32,062 bases of DNA from Acidobacteriota bacterium (GTDB lineage: Bacteria; Acidobacteriota; Thermoanaerobaculia; Multivoradales; J023): positions 1 through 32,062 of the forward strand of contig JAJCXO010000123.1 of the NCBI GenBank assembly GCA_029263395.1, written 5' to 3'. Below the pieces are notes generated by a model. It was not told the DNA's origin, ran no database searches, and was given only the letters and a program-made list of their open reading frames with translations. Each line of letters opens with the position of its first letter. Positions within the stretch are counted from its first letter, which is position 1. The position numbers were made by a program, and so were the translations under genes. Below, in pieces: positions 8,144-16,314 of the stretch.

Positions 8144-9556
8144 ATGTTCAGCCACGTCATAAATCCTCGGAAAGATCTCTGTTTCATCGCCATGCTCACG
8201 ACGCTGGCGTGCCTAGGACCCAAGCCAGCCCTGGCCGAAACAATTGTCGGCCAGTCCGTGCTCGATGCGCTGGTCGAACAGCCCATGGTGCGGGTGATGA
8301 TCGCCTTCGATGTCAGCGTTCCGACGGAGTTTCAACGCGGCACGTACCTGACTTCTGACGCCGGCCGGGAAGCTGTGGCCGTAGCTCGAAGTCGAGTGGT
8401 TGGAGCCATCCCCTACGCCGAATTCATCCTGCGACGCCAATTCGACTCCGTGAACGCGGTGGCTGGCGAGATCAGCGCCAAGGGGCTCGAGGAGTTGCTG
8501 CTGGAACCCTCGGTGCTACGGGTTGACCTCGATGCTGGAGGCCGTGGATCGTTGGCGGAATCGGTGCCTTTGTCGTCGTTCAACAGCGTCCAGATGGCCG
8601 GCTTCACGGGTACTGGCAGAACGGTCGCAGTGATCGACTCAGGGTATAACAGCACCCATGCCGACCTCAGCGACAACCTGGTGGCGGAACAGTGCTTCTG
8701 TAGCGACAACGGTGCCGGCTGCTGCCCCGGTGGCGGCGTCACCCAGACCGGTGTCGGCAGTGCTGAGGACGATCACGGACATGGCTCCAATGTCGCCGGG
8801 GTCGTGACCTCCGGTGGCACCGTGGCTCCGATCGGTGCGGCGCCGGATGCCGGCATCTTGGCGGTTAAGGTGTTGGACAGCAACAACAGCTTCTGTTGTA
8901 CCTCGGACGTTGTCGCCGGCCTCGATTGGGTTGCCACCAATTTCCCAGGAGTTGATGCGGTCAACGCCAGCCTCGGCACCTTCGCCCTCTTTCCCGGTGA
9001 ATGTGACACGGCCACCGCCTTCACCATGGCCCTCGCCGCTGCCGTCGACAACCTGCGCAGCTTAGGGGTGCTGGTGTTCGTCTCCGCAGGTAACGAAGGC
9101 TCGGGCACCGAAATGGGTGCACCGGCCTGCGTCGCCAATTCGATTGCCGTCGGCGCCGTCTACGATTCGAACTTTGGACCCAACTCGGTGTTCTGCTCGG
9201 ATCCCACCACCGCCGCCGATCAGGTGACCTGTTTCAGCAACAGCAACTCCACCACCGACCTGTTCGCACCTGGCGCCCCGATCACCTCCGCCGGCCTCGG
9301 CGGTGGGACCTCGACCTTCTTCGGGACTTCTCAGGCGTCACCCCACGCCGCCGCCTGCGCCGCCCTGCTGCAACAGGCCGACCCAACCTTGACTCCCGAC
9401 GCAATTGTGGCTGCGCTCAAAGCCTCACCCACGATGGTGACCGACACCACCAACGGCCTCACTTTCCCACGATTGGATTGTCAGGACGCGCTGGATCAAA
9501 CCTCCGGTTCCATCTTCGCCGACGACTTCGAGTCGGGAGACACGAGCGCTTGGTAA
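8144..9556 (+). CDS. Secreted S8 (subtilisin-family) serine protease
   Basis: The protein has 470 residues. A signal peptide ends near residue 31 (LACLGPKPALAE), then a propeptide-like region of about 100 residues contains VRVMIAFDVSVP. The catalytic triad is visible as D165 in TVAVIDSGYNS, H213 in DDHGHGSNVAGVV and S396 in FFGTSQASPHAAACAALL, with the oxyanion Asn274 in VNASLG. Extra Cys pairs (CFCSDNGAGCC, FCCTSD) suggest disulfides. The last residues are IFADDFESGDTSAW, a tail I recall from secreted proteins of related bacteria and not part of the protease fold. AGGAG precedes the start by 9 bases. Confidence 0.93.
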   Translation: MFSHVINPRKDLCFIAMLTTLACLGPKPALAETIVGQSVLDALVEQPMVRVMIAFDVSVPTEFQRGTYLTSDAGREAVAVARSRVVGAIPYAEFILRRQFDSVNAVAGEISAKGLEELLLEPSVLRVDLDAGGRGSLAESVPLSSFNSVQMAGFTGTGRTVAVIDSGYNSTHADLSDNLVAEQCFCSDNGAGCCPGGGVTQTGVGSAEDDHGHGSNVAGVVTSGGTVAPIGAAPDAGILAVKVLDSNNSFCCTSDVVAGLDWVATNFPGVDAVNASLGTFALFPGECDTATAFTMALAAAVDNLRSLGVLVFVSAGNEGSGTEMGAPACVANSIAVGAVYDSNFGPNSVFCSDPTTAADQVTCFSNSNSTTDLFAPGAPITSAGLGGGTSTFFGTSQASPHAAACAALLQQADPTLTPDAIVAALKASPTMVTDTTNGLTFPRLDCQDALDQTSGSIFADDFESGDTSAW

Positions 9557-9632
9557 GGCCGAAACCTAAGAGGCCGACGACCTGGTAGGTTGACCCGCCT
9601 GGCCGTCAGGGTTGGTGACATACTCGCCGCCC

Positions 9633-11126
9633 ATGGAGCTATCGGAGAGCGGGAGTCAGCCTGGGGCTGGCTCCGATCGCACATTGGCCATCATGTTGGC
9701 GGTGGCGCTGGTGGTACTGGCCGCAAACTTCTTTTTCGGCGAGATCATTCCGCTGGGTGACGGCCTCGGGGTCGACGGCAAGATTTACGCTCAGATCACC
9801 CGCGAGTTCCCCGGCATCCTAGGCGAGGGTGTCGGGCCGCTTTACGCAGGAAGAATTCTGCCGCCGATAGCGGTCCACCTGCTGATGCGACTCAGTGGAT
9901 CGTCGTTCGAGGACGGCAACATCATCGCCGCCTTCCAGATCTACAACGGACTGCTGCTTCTCGGCTCGATCCTGATCTGGCATCTCATCTGCGCTCATCT
10001 CGAGCTCAGTAAGGCGGGACGATGGTTGGGCTTTCTCGCCCTCTTCGTCAACTGCGCCCACCTCGAGTACAGCCTCTACTACCCGGTGCTGACCGACGTT
10101 TCGGCATTTTTCATCTCGATGCTGATGCTGTACTGCTACCTCCGCGGACAGACCACAGCGCTTTACCTGTTGTCATTTGCGGGTGCCTTCACTTGGCCGA
10201 CGTTGATGTACCTCGGGCTGATCTTCTTCATCTTCCCGCTGCGTCATGAGACGGTAGAGCCAGCGCCCAAGTTGTTCCCCCCGCTGTTCGGTATCGCGTC
10301 GATCCTCGGGGTCGGTGCTGGTCTTGCGGTGGCGGTGGTGACCGGCTTTCGCGGCGGTCTGACGGGAGCGTGGATCCCACCGGCACCGTGGGGCTACGGC
10401 GTGTTGGCGCTGAGCACCTTGTGCGTCTTCGGCTACGTGTTTGTCGTCAGCCGTGACCTGACGAACAACGCGAGCTACTACCGCAAGCTGGGCTATTTCA
10501 TCACCCGCGATCGGATCCTTCGTCTAGGCCTGGCTCTACTGCTCTATCTGGCGGTGGGATACCTCACCGAGAACCTGATGTCGCGCCCCGGCCAGCATTT
10601 ACGCGAGCAATTTCTGATCGGTTCGCTGCTGCGCGCCACCCAGCGACCGCTGGTCTTCTACGTCATGCATGTGATGTTTTTTGGACCGATCGCACTGATT
10701 GCGGTGTTTCACTGGCGGCGCATCGTAAGAAAGGTGCAGAGTTACGGCCTCGGCATGACCCTCTTCGCAACCCTCTCGGCGGTACTGCTGATCCAGCCGC
10801 TGTCGCGCCAAAGCATCACGGTGTTGCCGGCGCTGGTGATGTTCATCGTCCTGGTCATGGACGAAAGCCTGCGGACGGCCAGTCGCCGGGAGCTCTGGGG
10901 GTTTGGTGTCCTGTCGTTGGTCTTGTCCCGTGCTTGGCTACCGGTCAACTATGTGCAGCAACGCTGGCCAGTCACCGACGATCCGATCTTCTACTTCAAG
11001 ATCAACTACTCCAAATGGTTCTCGGACGTCGCCTACGTGCCGGAGTTGATCCTGGTGATATTACTCAGCGGGTGGGTTTTCAGTTATCTCCGGCGGCGAG
11101 ATGCGCTGCCAGACCAAGCCTTGTGA
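9633..11126 (+). CDS. Polytopic membrane protein, possibly GT-C-type glycosyltransferase-like
   Basis: The protein has 497 residues with about ten or more hydrophobic segments. The first segment (LAIMLAVALVVLAANFFFG) is followed by an extracytoplasmic loop with GDGLGVDGKIYAQITREF and then AGRILPPIAVHLL. A conserved acidic loop after the first helix is a feature of GT-C glycosyltransferases that use polyprenyl-phosphate sugars, but I see no diagnostic family motif. The last segment ends in a basic tail, YLRRRD. The start is uncertain: ATG 9633 has no obvious Shine-Dalgarno, and an in-frame TTG lies at 9612. The gene ends just before the fold-back element and is convergent with the amidotransferase gene. 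Confidence 0.65.
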   Translation: MELSESGSQPGAGSDRTLAIMLAVALVVLAANFFFGEIIPLGDGLGVDGKIYAQITREFPGILGEGVGPLYAGRILPPIAVHLLMRLSGSSFEDGNIIAAFQIYNGLLLLGSILIWHLICAHLELSKAGRWLGFLALFVNCAHLEYSLYYPVLTDVSAFFISMLMLYCYLRGQTTALYLLSFAGAFTWPTLMYLGLIFFIFPLRHETVEPAPKLFPPLFGIASILGVGAGLAVAVVTGFRGGLTGAWIPPAPWGYGVLALSTLCVFGYVFVVSRDLTNNASYYRKLGYFITRDRILRLGLALLLYLAVGYLTENLMSRPGQHLREQFLIGSLLRATQRPLVFYVMHVMFFGPIALIAVFHWRRIVRKVQSYGLGMTLFATLSAVLLIQPLSRQSITVLPALVMFIVLVMDESLRTASRRELWGFGVLSLVLSRAWLPVNYVQQRWPVTDDPIFYFKINYSKWFSDVAYVPELILVILLSGWVFSYLRRRDALPDQAL

Positions 11127-11145
11127 CCTGCTCTGCGCCCTGACT

Positions 11146-11310
11146 CTAGTGCCCTGTTTGATTAGAACGTTCCGAATATTCTCGAGGATTTCTTGTGGCT
11201 GACAAGGCTTGCCGACGCAGGAATAGTGGGGCTCTTTAGAGGAGGCCTAACGCAGGCAGGCGCGAGAAAGACCGAGAATAGTGGAACGGTTTAGTCAAAC
11301 GGGGCTCTAG
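11146..11310. repeat. About 165-bp fold-back (MITE-like) inverted-repeat element
   Basis: The left arm (11146-11186) begins CTAGTGCCCTGTTTGATTAG. The right arm (11272-11310), read on the other strand, begins CTAGAGCCCCGTTTGACTAA. The arms pair over about 39 bp with a few mismatches. Weaker pairing continues inward (CTTGCCGACGCAGG against CCTGCCTGCGTTAGG), so the whole element can fold into one long hairpin. It carries no gene. It lies between convergent genes and supplies the stop codon of the amidotransferase. It could be a non-autonomous miniature transposable element or a REP-like 3' hairpin acting as a terminator. Confidence 0.7.
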
Positions 11311-13349
11311 ATCGGGAAACGTCGCGGCATTGTGTTGACCTTTCGGATCGCCGCAAGGTAGTCGATACCGATGGTTTCACAATAGTCTTTGATGGTTTCG
11401 AAGCGTGGCTGATTCTCTTCGTTGACCAGCTCCAACGCATCTCGGCGATCGATTTTGCCTTCGCGAATTTGATTGCTACGGAACGTATCGTTTTCGCTGA
11501 ATCCACCGACGGTGTAATAAATATAGTTGTAGAACGCCGCTGTACCGTCACCGATGCGCCAGGTCGATCGTGTATCGCTGGCAGTCTCCCAGCCATAAGT
11601 GTCGATGAGCGTACGATTGACGGTATCTTCGTCCCAGGCGACATAGCGATATAAATTGACATAGTCGCGATCGATCAAATAGTAGGCCACAAAGGCGTAG
11701 CCGGTATCGAGCAGGGATCGATTGAGGTAGGCGGGATTGCCAAGGTATTGTTTACCGTAATACCAGAGCATCCGTAACTGACTCGACGCGGGCAACACAT
11801 AAACCCGATCTTCGTCTTCGCGGGCCAGCGGGATACCGCAATATCCAGTCTTGAAGTCGGTTCGTTCGAGTAAGTTTTCTCCCAGGAAAGTCCGTTCGAC
11901 GCCGAGTAGCTGTTTGATCCGGCCGGCATGCGCAAAATATTGCTTGTCACCCGCCATGAACAAAGGGATGACACCAAGATCTGGCTTCTTCAACCAGGCA
12001 GCTACATTGCGACGAATGTTGTCGCGTTTGCGCTTGATGTCGGCGGACACCAAAATGTGTTCGATGCCAAGCTCCCCACAAATGCGAGAGATGTTGCGCC
12101 GCGCTAGATCGGTGACCATGCCCCAGTCGTAGGTGAACGCCACCGGATTCATGCCGAGCTCAGTCTTGAGCACATGTAAACCGTAGGTACTGTCGCGACC
12201 GCCGCTCAACCCGACCAGGCAGTCGGAATCTTGACCGGGACGCCGGGTGGCGTCGAGCAGGGTGTCGAGCTCGTGTTTGGGTTTGAGTTCGGCTTGGCGA
12301 TAGTGGTGGCAGTAGTTGCACACACCGTTGTCGTCGTAGTGGAGGAACGGCATGGTTTCCGGCAATAGACAACGACTGCAACGCCGCAACTGGGCAGCCC
12401 CTTGGCGGAACCGTTGGAACTCCTGGTCTAGCCACGGCGGGAACTCCGACGCTCGCACCACCGGCGATGCCGGTTGAGGGGTCGGCGTCTGGGGAGCGGC
12501 GGATACCGCCGCGTCCTGCTCCAGGATGTCGACGATCCGACATAGGCTAGCGGCTTGTTCGGCGGGCCTGGCATCGGCGGCGTCCTGGTCACAGAATCGA
12601 TATTGATCCAGCGAGCTCAGATCGACGACCACCCCATCCCCGGGCTGGACTTTTTCAATCTCGAGCTTACCCAACCGTTGTAGGAAACGGTTCTTACGGA
12701 TCAACTCGGTGAGGATGTAACGCTCGGATCCAAAGAGGAAAATCTGACGTTCGGCATCCGCGGCAGTGTAGAGCGAGCCGTTGTTGGTGTAGAGCAACAG
12801 GCGATCGAGATTTTTGAAGAGCGCGGCAATCGATGCCTGACCATAGGTGGATTCAAACGTTTTGTTCACCGCTCCCGGCAACGAACGACCGCGGCTCAGA
12901 TAATGTGAGAGGAGACCAAAAATGATCTCGCTGTCGACCTCACAACCACGCTCCAGATCATCAAATTGCTGCCACAGATCGTCGGCGTTGACGATGATGC
13001 CGTTGTGGATACCGACGATATCGGGCGTGATCACCGGTTGGTTGTTCTGGTGGGTCTCCTCAGTACCGTTGGTGACCAATCGGGAATGCCCGATCAAGGC
13101 CACCGAACCGTGGGCGTGACCGTTGCGAAATTTTTCGAACAACTGGCGGTAGCGCCGATCGCGCAAGAAGCCGGTGGCCGGCACATTACGTTTGTAGACC
13201 TGAATCGATTCCCGGTCACGGATTGCCAAGCCGGCGGCTTCCTTGCCGCGGGACTCACTGAGCACAAACAGGCTGTCGATCGTCGGCCGCAACAACGCTT
13301 GCGAAACGCTGCTGTGCTCCGGCAAGACAAACCCGAAGATGCCGCACAT
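11307..13349 (-). CDS. Fused class II glutaminase / WbpG-type N-acetyl sugar amidotransferase
   Basis: This 680-residue enzyme would transfer glutamine-derived ammonia to a nucleotide-linked acetamido sugar. Residues 1-250 are an Ntn glutaminase: Cys2 nucleophile, IGHSRLVTNG, IHNGIIVN. After a Pro/Ala-rich linker (about 280-305) comes a zinc motif, CSRC (324-327) with CNYC (344-347) around DDNGVC, followed by a PP-loop SGGRDST (382-388). This combination is the hallmark of WbpG/PseA-type sugar amidotransferases. Those normally borrow ammonia from HisH/HisF-like partners; here the glutaminase is covalently attached. It is last in a tight operon, with 2 bases between the methyltransferase stop and this ATG. 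The stop codon lies inside the fold-back element. Confidence 0.82.
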   Translation of the reverse strand: MCGIFGFVLPEHSSVSQALLRPTIDSLFVLSESRGKEAAGLAIRDRESIQVYKRNVPATGFLRDRRYRQLFEKFRNGHAHGSVALIGHSRLVTNGTEETHQNNQPVITPDIVGIHNGIIVNADDLWQQFDDLERGCEVDSEIIFGLLSHYLSRGRSLPGAVNKTFESTYGQASIAALFKNLDRLLLYTNNGSLYTAADAERQIFLFGSERYILTELIRKNRFLQRLGKLEIEKVQPGDGVVVDLSSLDQYRFCDQDAADARPAEQAASLCRIVDILEQDAAVSAAPQTPTPQPASPVVRASEFPPWLDQEFQRFRQGAAQLRRCSRCLLPETMPFLHYDDNGVCNYCHHYRQAELKPKHELDTLLDATRRPGQDSDCLVGLSGGRDSTYGLHVLKTELGMNPVAFTYDWGMVTDLARRNISRICGELGIEHILVSADIKRKRDNIRRNVAAWLKKPDLGVIPLFMAGDKQYFAHAGRIKQLLGVERTFLGENLLERTDFKTGYCGIPLAREDEDRVYVLPASSQLRMLWYYGKQYLGNPAYLNRSLLDTGYAFVAYYLIDRDYVNLYRYVAWDEDTVNRTLIDTYGWETASDTRSTWRIGDGTAAFYNYIYYTVGGFSENDTFRSNQIREGKIDRRDALELVNEENQPRFETIKDYCETIGIDYLAAIRKVNTMPRRFPI

Positions 13350-13351
13350 GA

Positions 13352-13882
13352 TTAGCTCGACCTACGAAACACCGTCAGCCGGTTGACGCCGAGCATGAAC
13401 CGTGAGGCCTGCACGAGCTCAAAACCAGCCTCGGTGAGCATAGCGTCCAACGTGCTCGGCGGCAGGCCGTAAACCTCACCGTCGATCATGCCACGTTCGC
13501 TTTGATCAACGTCCCACGGGCTGCGCAGGAAATGCCACACGCGGGAGATACCGGGTGGAATCATAGTGAGGATCAGCCGTCCCGAGGGACTCATCAACCG
13601 CCGCACTTCGCGCAGCAGCTCAGCGCGATTAGGGATGTGATTGAGCGCCGCTATCACCGTCACGGTATCGAAGGAGCCGTCGTCGAACGGCAGCTCAGCG
13701 CTGTCTTCGACCACCATATCTGCACCGTCCCAGGGATGTACGTCGACGCCGGTGCCCGGACCGTCATAAGCCTTGACCAGCTCGTTGGTACCGCAGCCGA
13801 TATCCAACAGCCGGCCCTGGATATGCGGCAACACGGTCTGGATACGGGTCTGCATCAAGGCTCGGCCCAGACGATCCTTCAT
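13352..13882 (-). CDS. Class I SAM-dependent methyltransferase
   Basis: The protein has 176 residues. Motif I is RLLDIGCGTNELVKAY near residue 24, motif II is the acidic GTGVDVHP, followed by EDSAELPFDDGSFDTVTVIAALNHI and the post-motif LLREVRRLMSPSGRLILTMIPP. This is the Methyltransf_11 core with a short C-terminal part. It is only 4 bases after the glycosyltransferase and 2 bases before the amidotransferase, so it probably modifies a sugar or lipid-linked glycan intermediate of this operon. The acceptor is not shown by the sequence. Confidence 0.88.
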   Translation of the reverse strand: MKDRLGRALMQTRIQTVLPHIQGRLLDIGCGTNELVKAYDGPGTGVDVHPWDGADMVVEDSAELPFDDGSFDTVTVIAALNHIPNRAELLREVRRLMSPSGRLILTMIPPGISRVWHFLRSPWDVDQSERGMIDGEVYGLPPSTLDAMLTEAGFELVQASRFMLGVNRLTVFRRSS

Positions 13883-13886
13883 GCCG

Positions 13887-14906
13887 TCACTCTCCTGTGA
13901 GCTGTCGACCCGCCGGCAGCTCGCTGTGCTGCGCTTCCACGGCGTTCAACGGATCGACATCCTCGAATCGTTCGAGGCGTAGCTGAGAAATCTGATCCGA
14001 GATCAACCCAAGAAAAAACAGCAGCAGTCCGGTGACAATCGCCAGCATGGCACCAACACTCACCCCTTCGCGGGCGATCACGATCGGCAGACCCCAGGCC
14101 AACCCACTGACAAAAGCCAGAATGCTCAGCGGTAAGAACAGCCGCAAGGGGTTGAATAACGTGGCGATCCGCAGGATCAAGATCAGCGTATCCCACCCCG
14201 TTTTGAGCTTGACGGTGCTCTTCCCGATGCGCTGGTTGACTTCGATCGGCACAAACTCGACGTCGTAGCCTCGGGTCAGGAATGCCATCGTAGTGGTGGT
14301 CGACATCGAGAATCCCGAGGGACAGATGTGCAGATACTTGAGCACGGTCTCGCGATGCAAAATCCGCAGCCCAGAGTTGAGATCTGGAATCCGCTGTTGG
14401 ACGAGGATCTGGGCGATCAGGTTGAGGACCCATTTGCCCGGCATCCGCCACAAAGCACTGTGGATCAACGCCTGCCGACTGCCGATCACCATGTGATTCT
14501 CTTTCGCCCGTGCCCACAAAGCCCGGGCATCCTGTGCCCGATGCTGACCGTCGGCATCCATGGTGATGAAATAGGGTGTGCGGCAAGCCCGAATGCCGGT
14601 CTTGAGTGCCGCGCCATACCCACGGTTGCGACGTTTGGAGATCACCCGTGCACCAGCCTCGGCGGCAAGTCGAGCGGTGGCGTCGCGGGACCCATCGTCG
14701 ACCACCAACACTTCGGCCACCAGATCACCCAGCTTGGCCAAGATGCCGCGCACCACGTCGGCGATGGCCCCTTCTTCGTTGAACGCCGGAATGACAACGG
14801 TCAGCTCACGCGGCGACTGGGCAGGCTCAATCGTCACAAGACTTTCCGTCACTGGCTCGGATGACGCCAGCGCAGCGCTGACGGGGGGCGGCGAGACCTG
14901 TTGCAT
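13887..14906 (-). CDS. Family 2 glycosyltransferase, DPM1/polyprenyl-phosphate type
   Basis: A 339-residue enzyme, probably moving a sugar from a nucleotide donor to polyprenyl phosphate at the inner membrane. The GT-A fold shows ELTVVIPAFNEEGAIADVV, VLVVDDGSRDATARL, KRRNRGYGAALKTGI and the metal-binding MDADGQH. LNSGLRILHRE and the acceptor-side block FVPIEVNQRIGKSTVK are typical of dolichol-phosphate-mannose-synthase relatives. Two C-terminal hydrophobic segments anchor it. I chose ATG 14906; a longer frame from 15005 would overlap the flippase gene and adds non-family sequence. It has no clear Shine-Dalgarno. Confidence 0.9.
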   Translation of the reverse strand: MQQVSPPPVSAALASSEPVTESLVTIEPAQSPRELTVVIPAFNEEGAIADVVRGILAKLGDLVAEVLVVDDGSRDATARLAAEAGARVISKRRNRGYGAALKTGIRACRTPYFITMDADGQHRAQDARALWARAKENHMVIGSRQALIHSALWRMPGKWVLNLIAQILVQQRIPDLNSGLRILHRETVLKYLHICPSGFSMSTTTTMAFLTRGYDVEFVPIEVNQRIGKSTVKLKTGWDTLILILRIATLFNPLRLFLPLSILAFVSGLAWGLPIVIAREGVSVGAMLAIVTGLLLFFLGLISDQISQLRLERFEDVDPLNAVEAQHSELPAGRQLTGE

Positions 14907-14973
14907 GACGTTGATGACGGTTGAGCTGGAGCGGCGGAGAGAGTCGTCAGTATAACAACACCCTCTAACAGAC

Positions 14974-16254
14974 CTACAACTTAACCCGGCAGACTCGAGC
15001 AGCAACCAACTTGATCAACACCGCCTCCAACACAAAAACCAGCGCGGTCGCGATGGCGGCGCCTTCGAGTCCCAGCCAGGGGATCAAAAGGACGTTGCCG
15101 AGCAGGTTGGCAGTCACCAAGGTCGCCACCAACAAGGTATGACGGCCGGGATGACCACTCTGCAACAGGATGCCGAGAAAGGGCCGATAGCCGGCGTTGA
15201 TCACCACCCCGATCATCAACACGGTGAAGACCCGGCTGCTGGCAGCAAACTCGGCGTCGCCAACCAGCCACTTCAAGAGCACCGGATAAACCACCACTGC
15301 CAAGACGCCGATGACCGCCATCGCCGGATAAAACACCCGCCGCAGATCGCGAGCGTGACGTTCGATTCGTTGGCGATCGTTGCTGGCAAAAGCCGCCCCC
15401 AACAACGGATCCACATTGCGTCGCAAGACGATCGGCAGCTGGCTGAAACCTTCCGCCAGAATCGCTGCGAAACTGTAAACCCCGACCAGCACATCGGAGG
15501 TAAAGAGCCCCAGCACCAAGATGTCGACCCGGGTGTTGATCTCGCCCAGAGCCCCACTCAAGAAACCCCGAGCACCGAACGACAGATGCTCACGCAACCA
15601 GCGTTGGCGGTGGGACGACAGCCGCAGCGGCCACAGGCGTCGTTCGACATAAACCAGCAGGCAAGGCGTCAACACCGCTTCTGCCACCGTCAAACTAGCC
15701 GCCAAATAAGCCCCTGGTAAGCCGGCACCGATCATCGCCACCACTCCGGCAACAATGAGTACAAACCGCGCCGCCTGGAACACCGCATAGGCGCGCATGG
15801 CGGCGGCACCATTAACCGCGTTCAACAACACTTTGTTGAGCGCGAAGAAGATCAATCCCGGGGCGATCCACAACAGGCCAGTTGCCACCCCTGGGCTGTC
15901 GAGCAGTCGACCCGCAAGGCCACCCAAACCGTAGGTCAGCAGGGCAAACAGCGTCGACAGGGCGGCGCAGGCGGTCAACGCCGACACCGTGATCCGTGCA
16001 CAACGGGCCGGATCGTCGACATGGTGAGAGATCTGCTTGAGCACCGACAGATGGATCCCGCCGACGGAAAGCTGAGACAGAAAAATGTAGATGGCAAAAA
16101 CCTGGTTGAAGACACCAAGAGCTTCGGCGCCAACCCCGCGGGCAATCACCACGTTGAGCAAAATCCCCGAACCGGCGAGCACCGCCAGGCTGCCGACATT
16201 CCACAACGTGTCGACTTGGAATTTACGAGTGAGAGTCGAAGAGGTCTGCATCAT
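14974..16254 (-). CDS. Oligosaccharide flippase / polysaccharide exporter (MOP superfamily)
   Basis: A 426-residue membrane protein with about 12 hydrophobic segments, of the Wzx/RfbX type. The N-terminus has FQVDTLWNVGSLAVLAGSGI followed by ARGVGAEALGVFNQVF, the usual opening of MOP flippases, and the second half has VGVYSFAAILAEGFSQLPIVL. It would flip a polyprenyl-linked glycan from the cytoplasmic to the periplasmic face. It is the first gene of the four-gene leftward operon with the glycosyltransferase, methyltransferase and sugar amidotransferase, and is divergent from the esterase gene across 60 bases. Confidence 0.88.
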   Translation of the reverse strand: MMQTSSTLTRKFQVDTLWNVGSLAVLAGSGILLNVVIARGVGAEALGVFNQVFAIYIFLSQLSVGGIHLSVLKQISHHVDDPARCARITVSALTACAALSTLFALLTYGLGGLAGRLLDSPGVATGLLWIAPGLIFFALNKVLLNAVNGAAAMRAYAVFQAARFVLIVAGVVAMIGAGLPGAYLAASLTVAEAVLTPCLLVYVERRLWPLRLSSHRQRWLREHLSFGARGFLSGALGEINTRVDILVLGLFTSDVLVGVYSFAAILAEGFSQLPIVLRRNVDPLLGAAFASNDRQRIERHARDLRRVFYPAMAVIGVLAVVVYPVLLKWLVGDAEFAASSRVFTVLMIGVVINAGYRPFLGILLQSGHPGRHTLLVATLVTANLLGNVLLIPWLGLEGAAIATALVFVLEAVLIKLVAARVCRVKL

Positions 16255-16314
16255 CCACCGAGCGTCCGATAATAGACAGTGGAAGCATAGGGGGATAGGG
16301 TTTGCCGCGAACCC

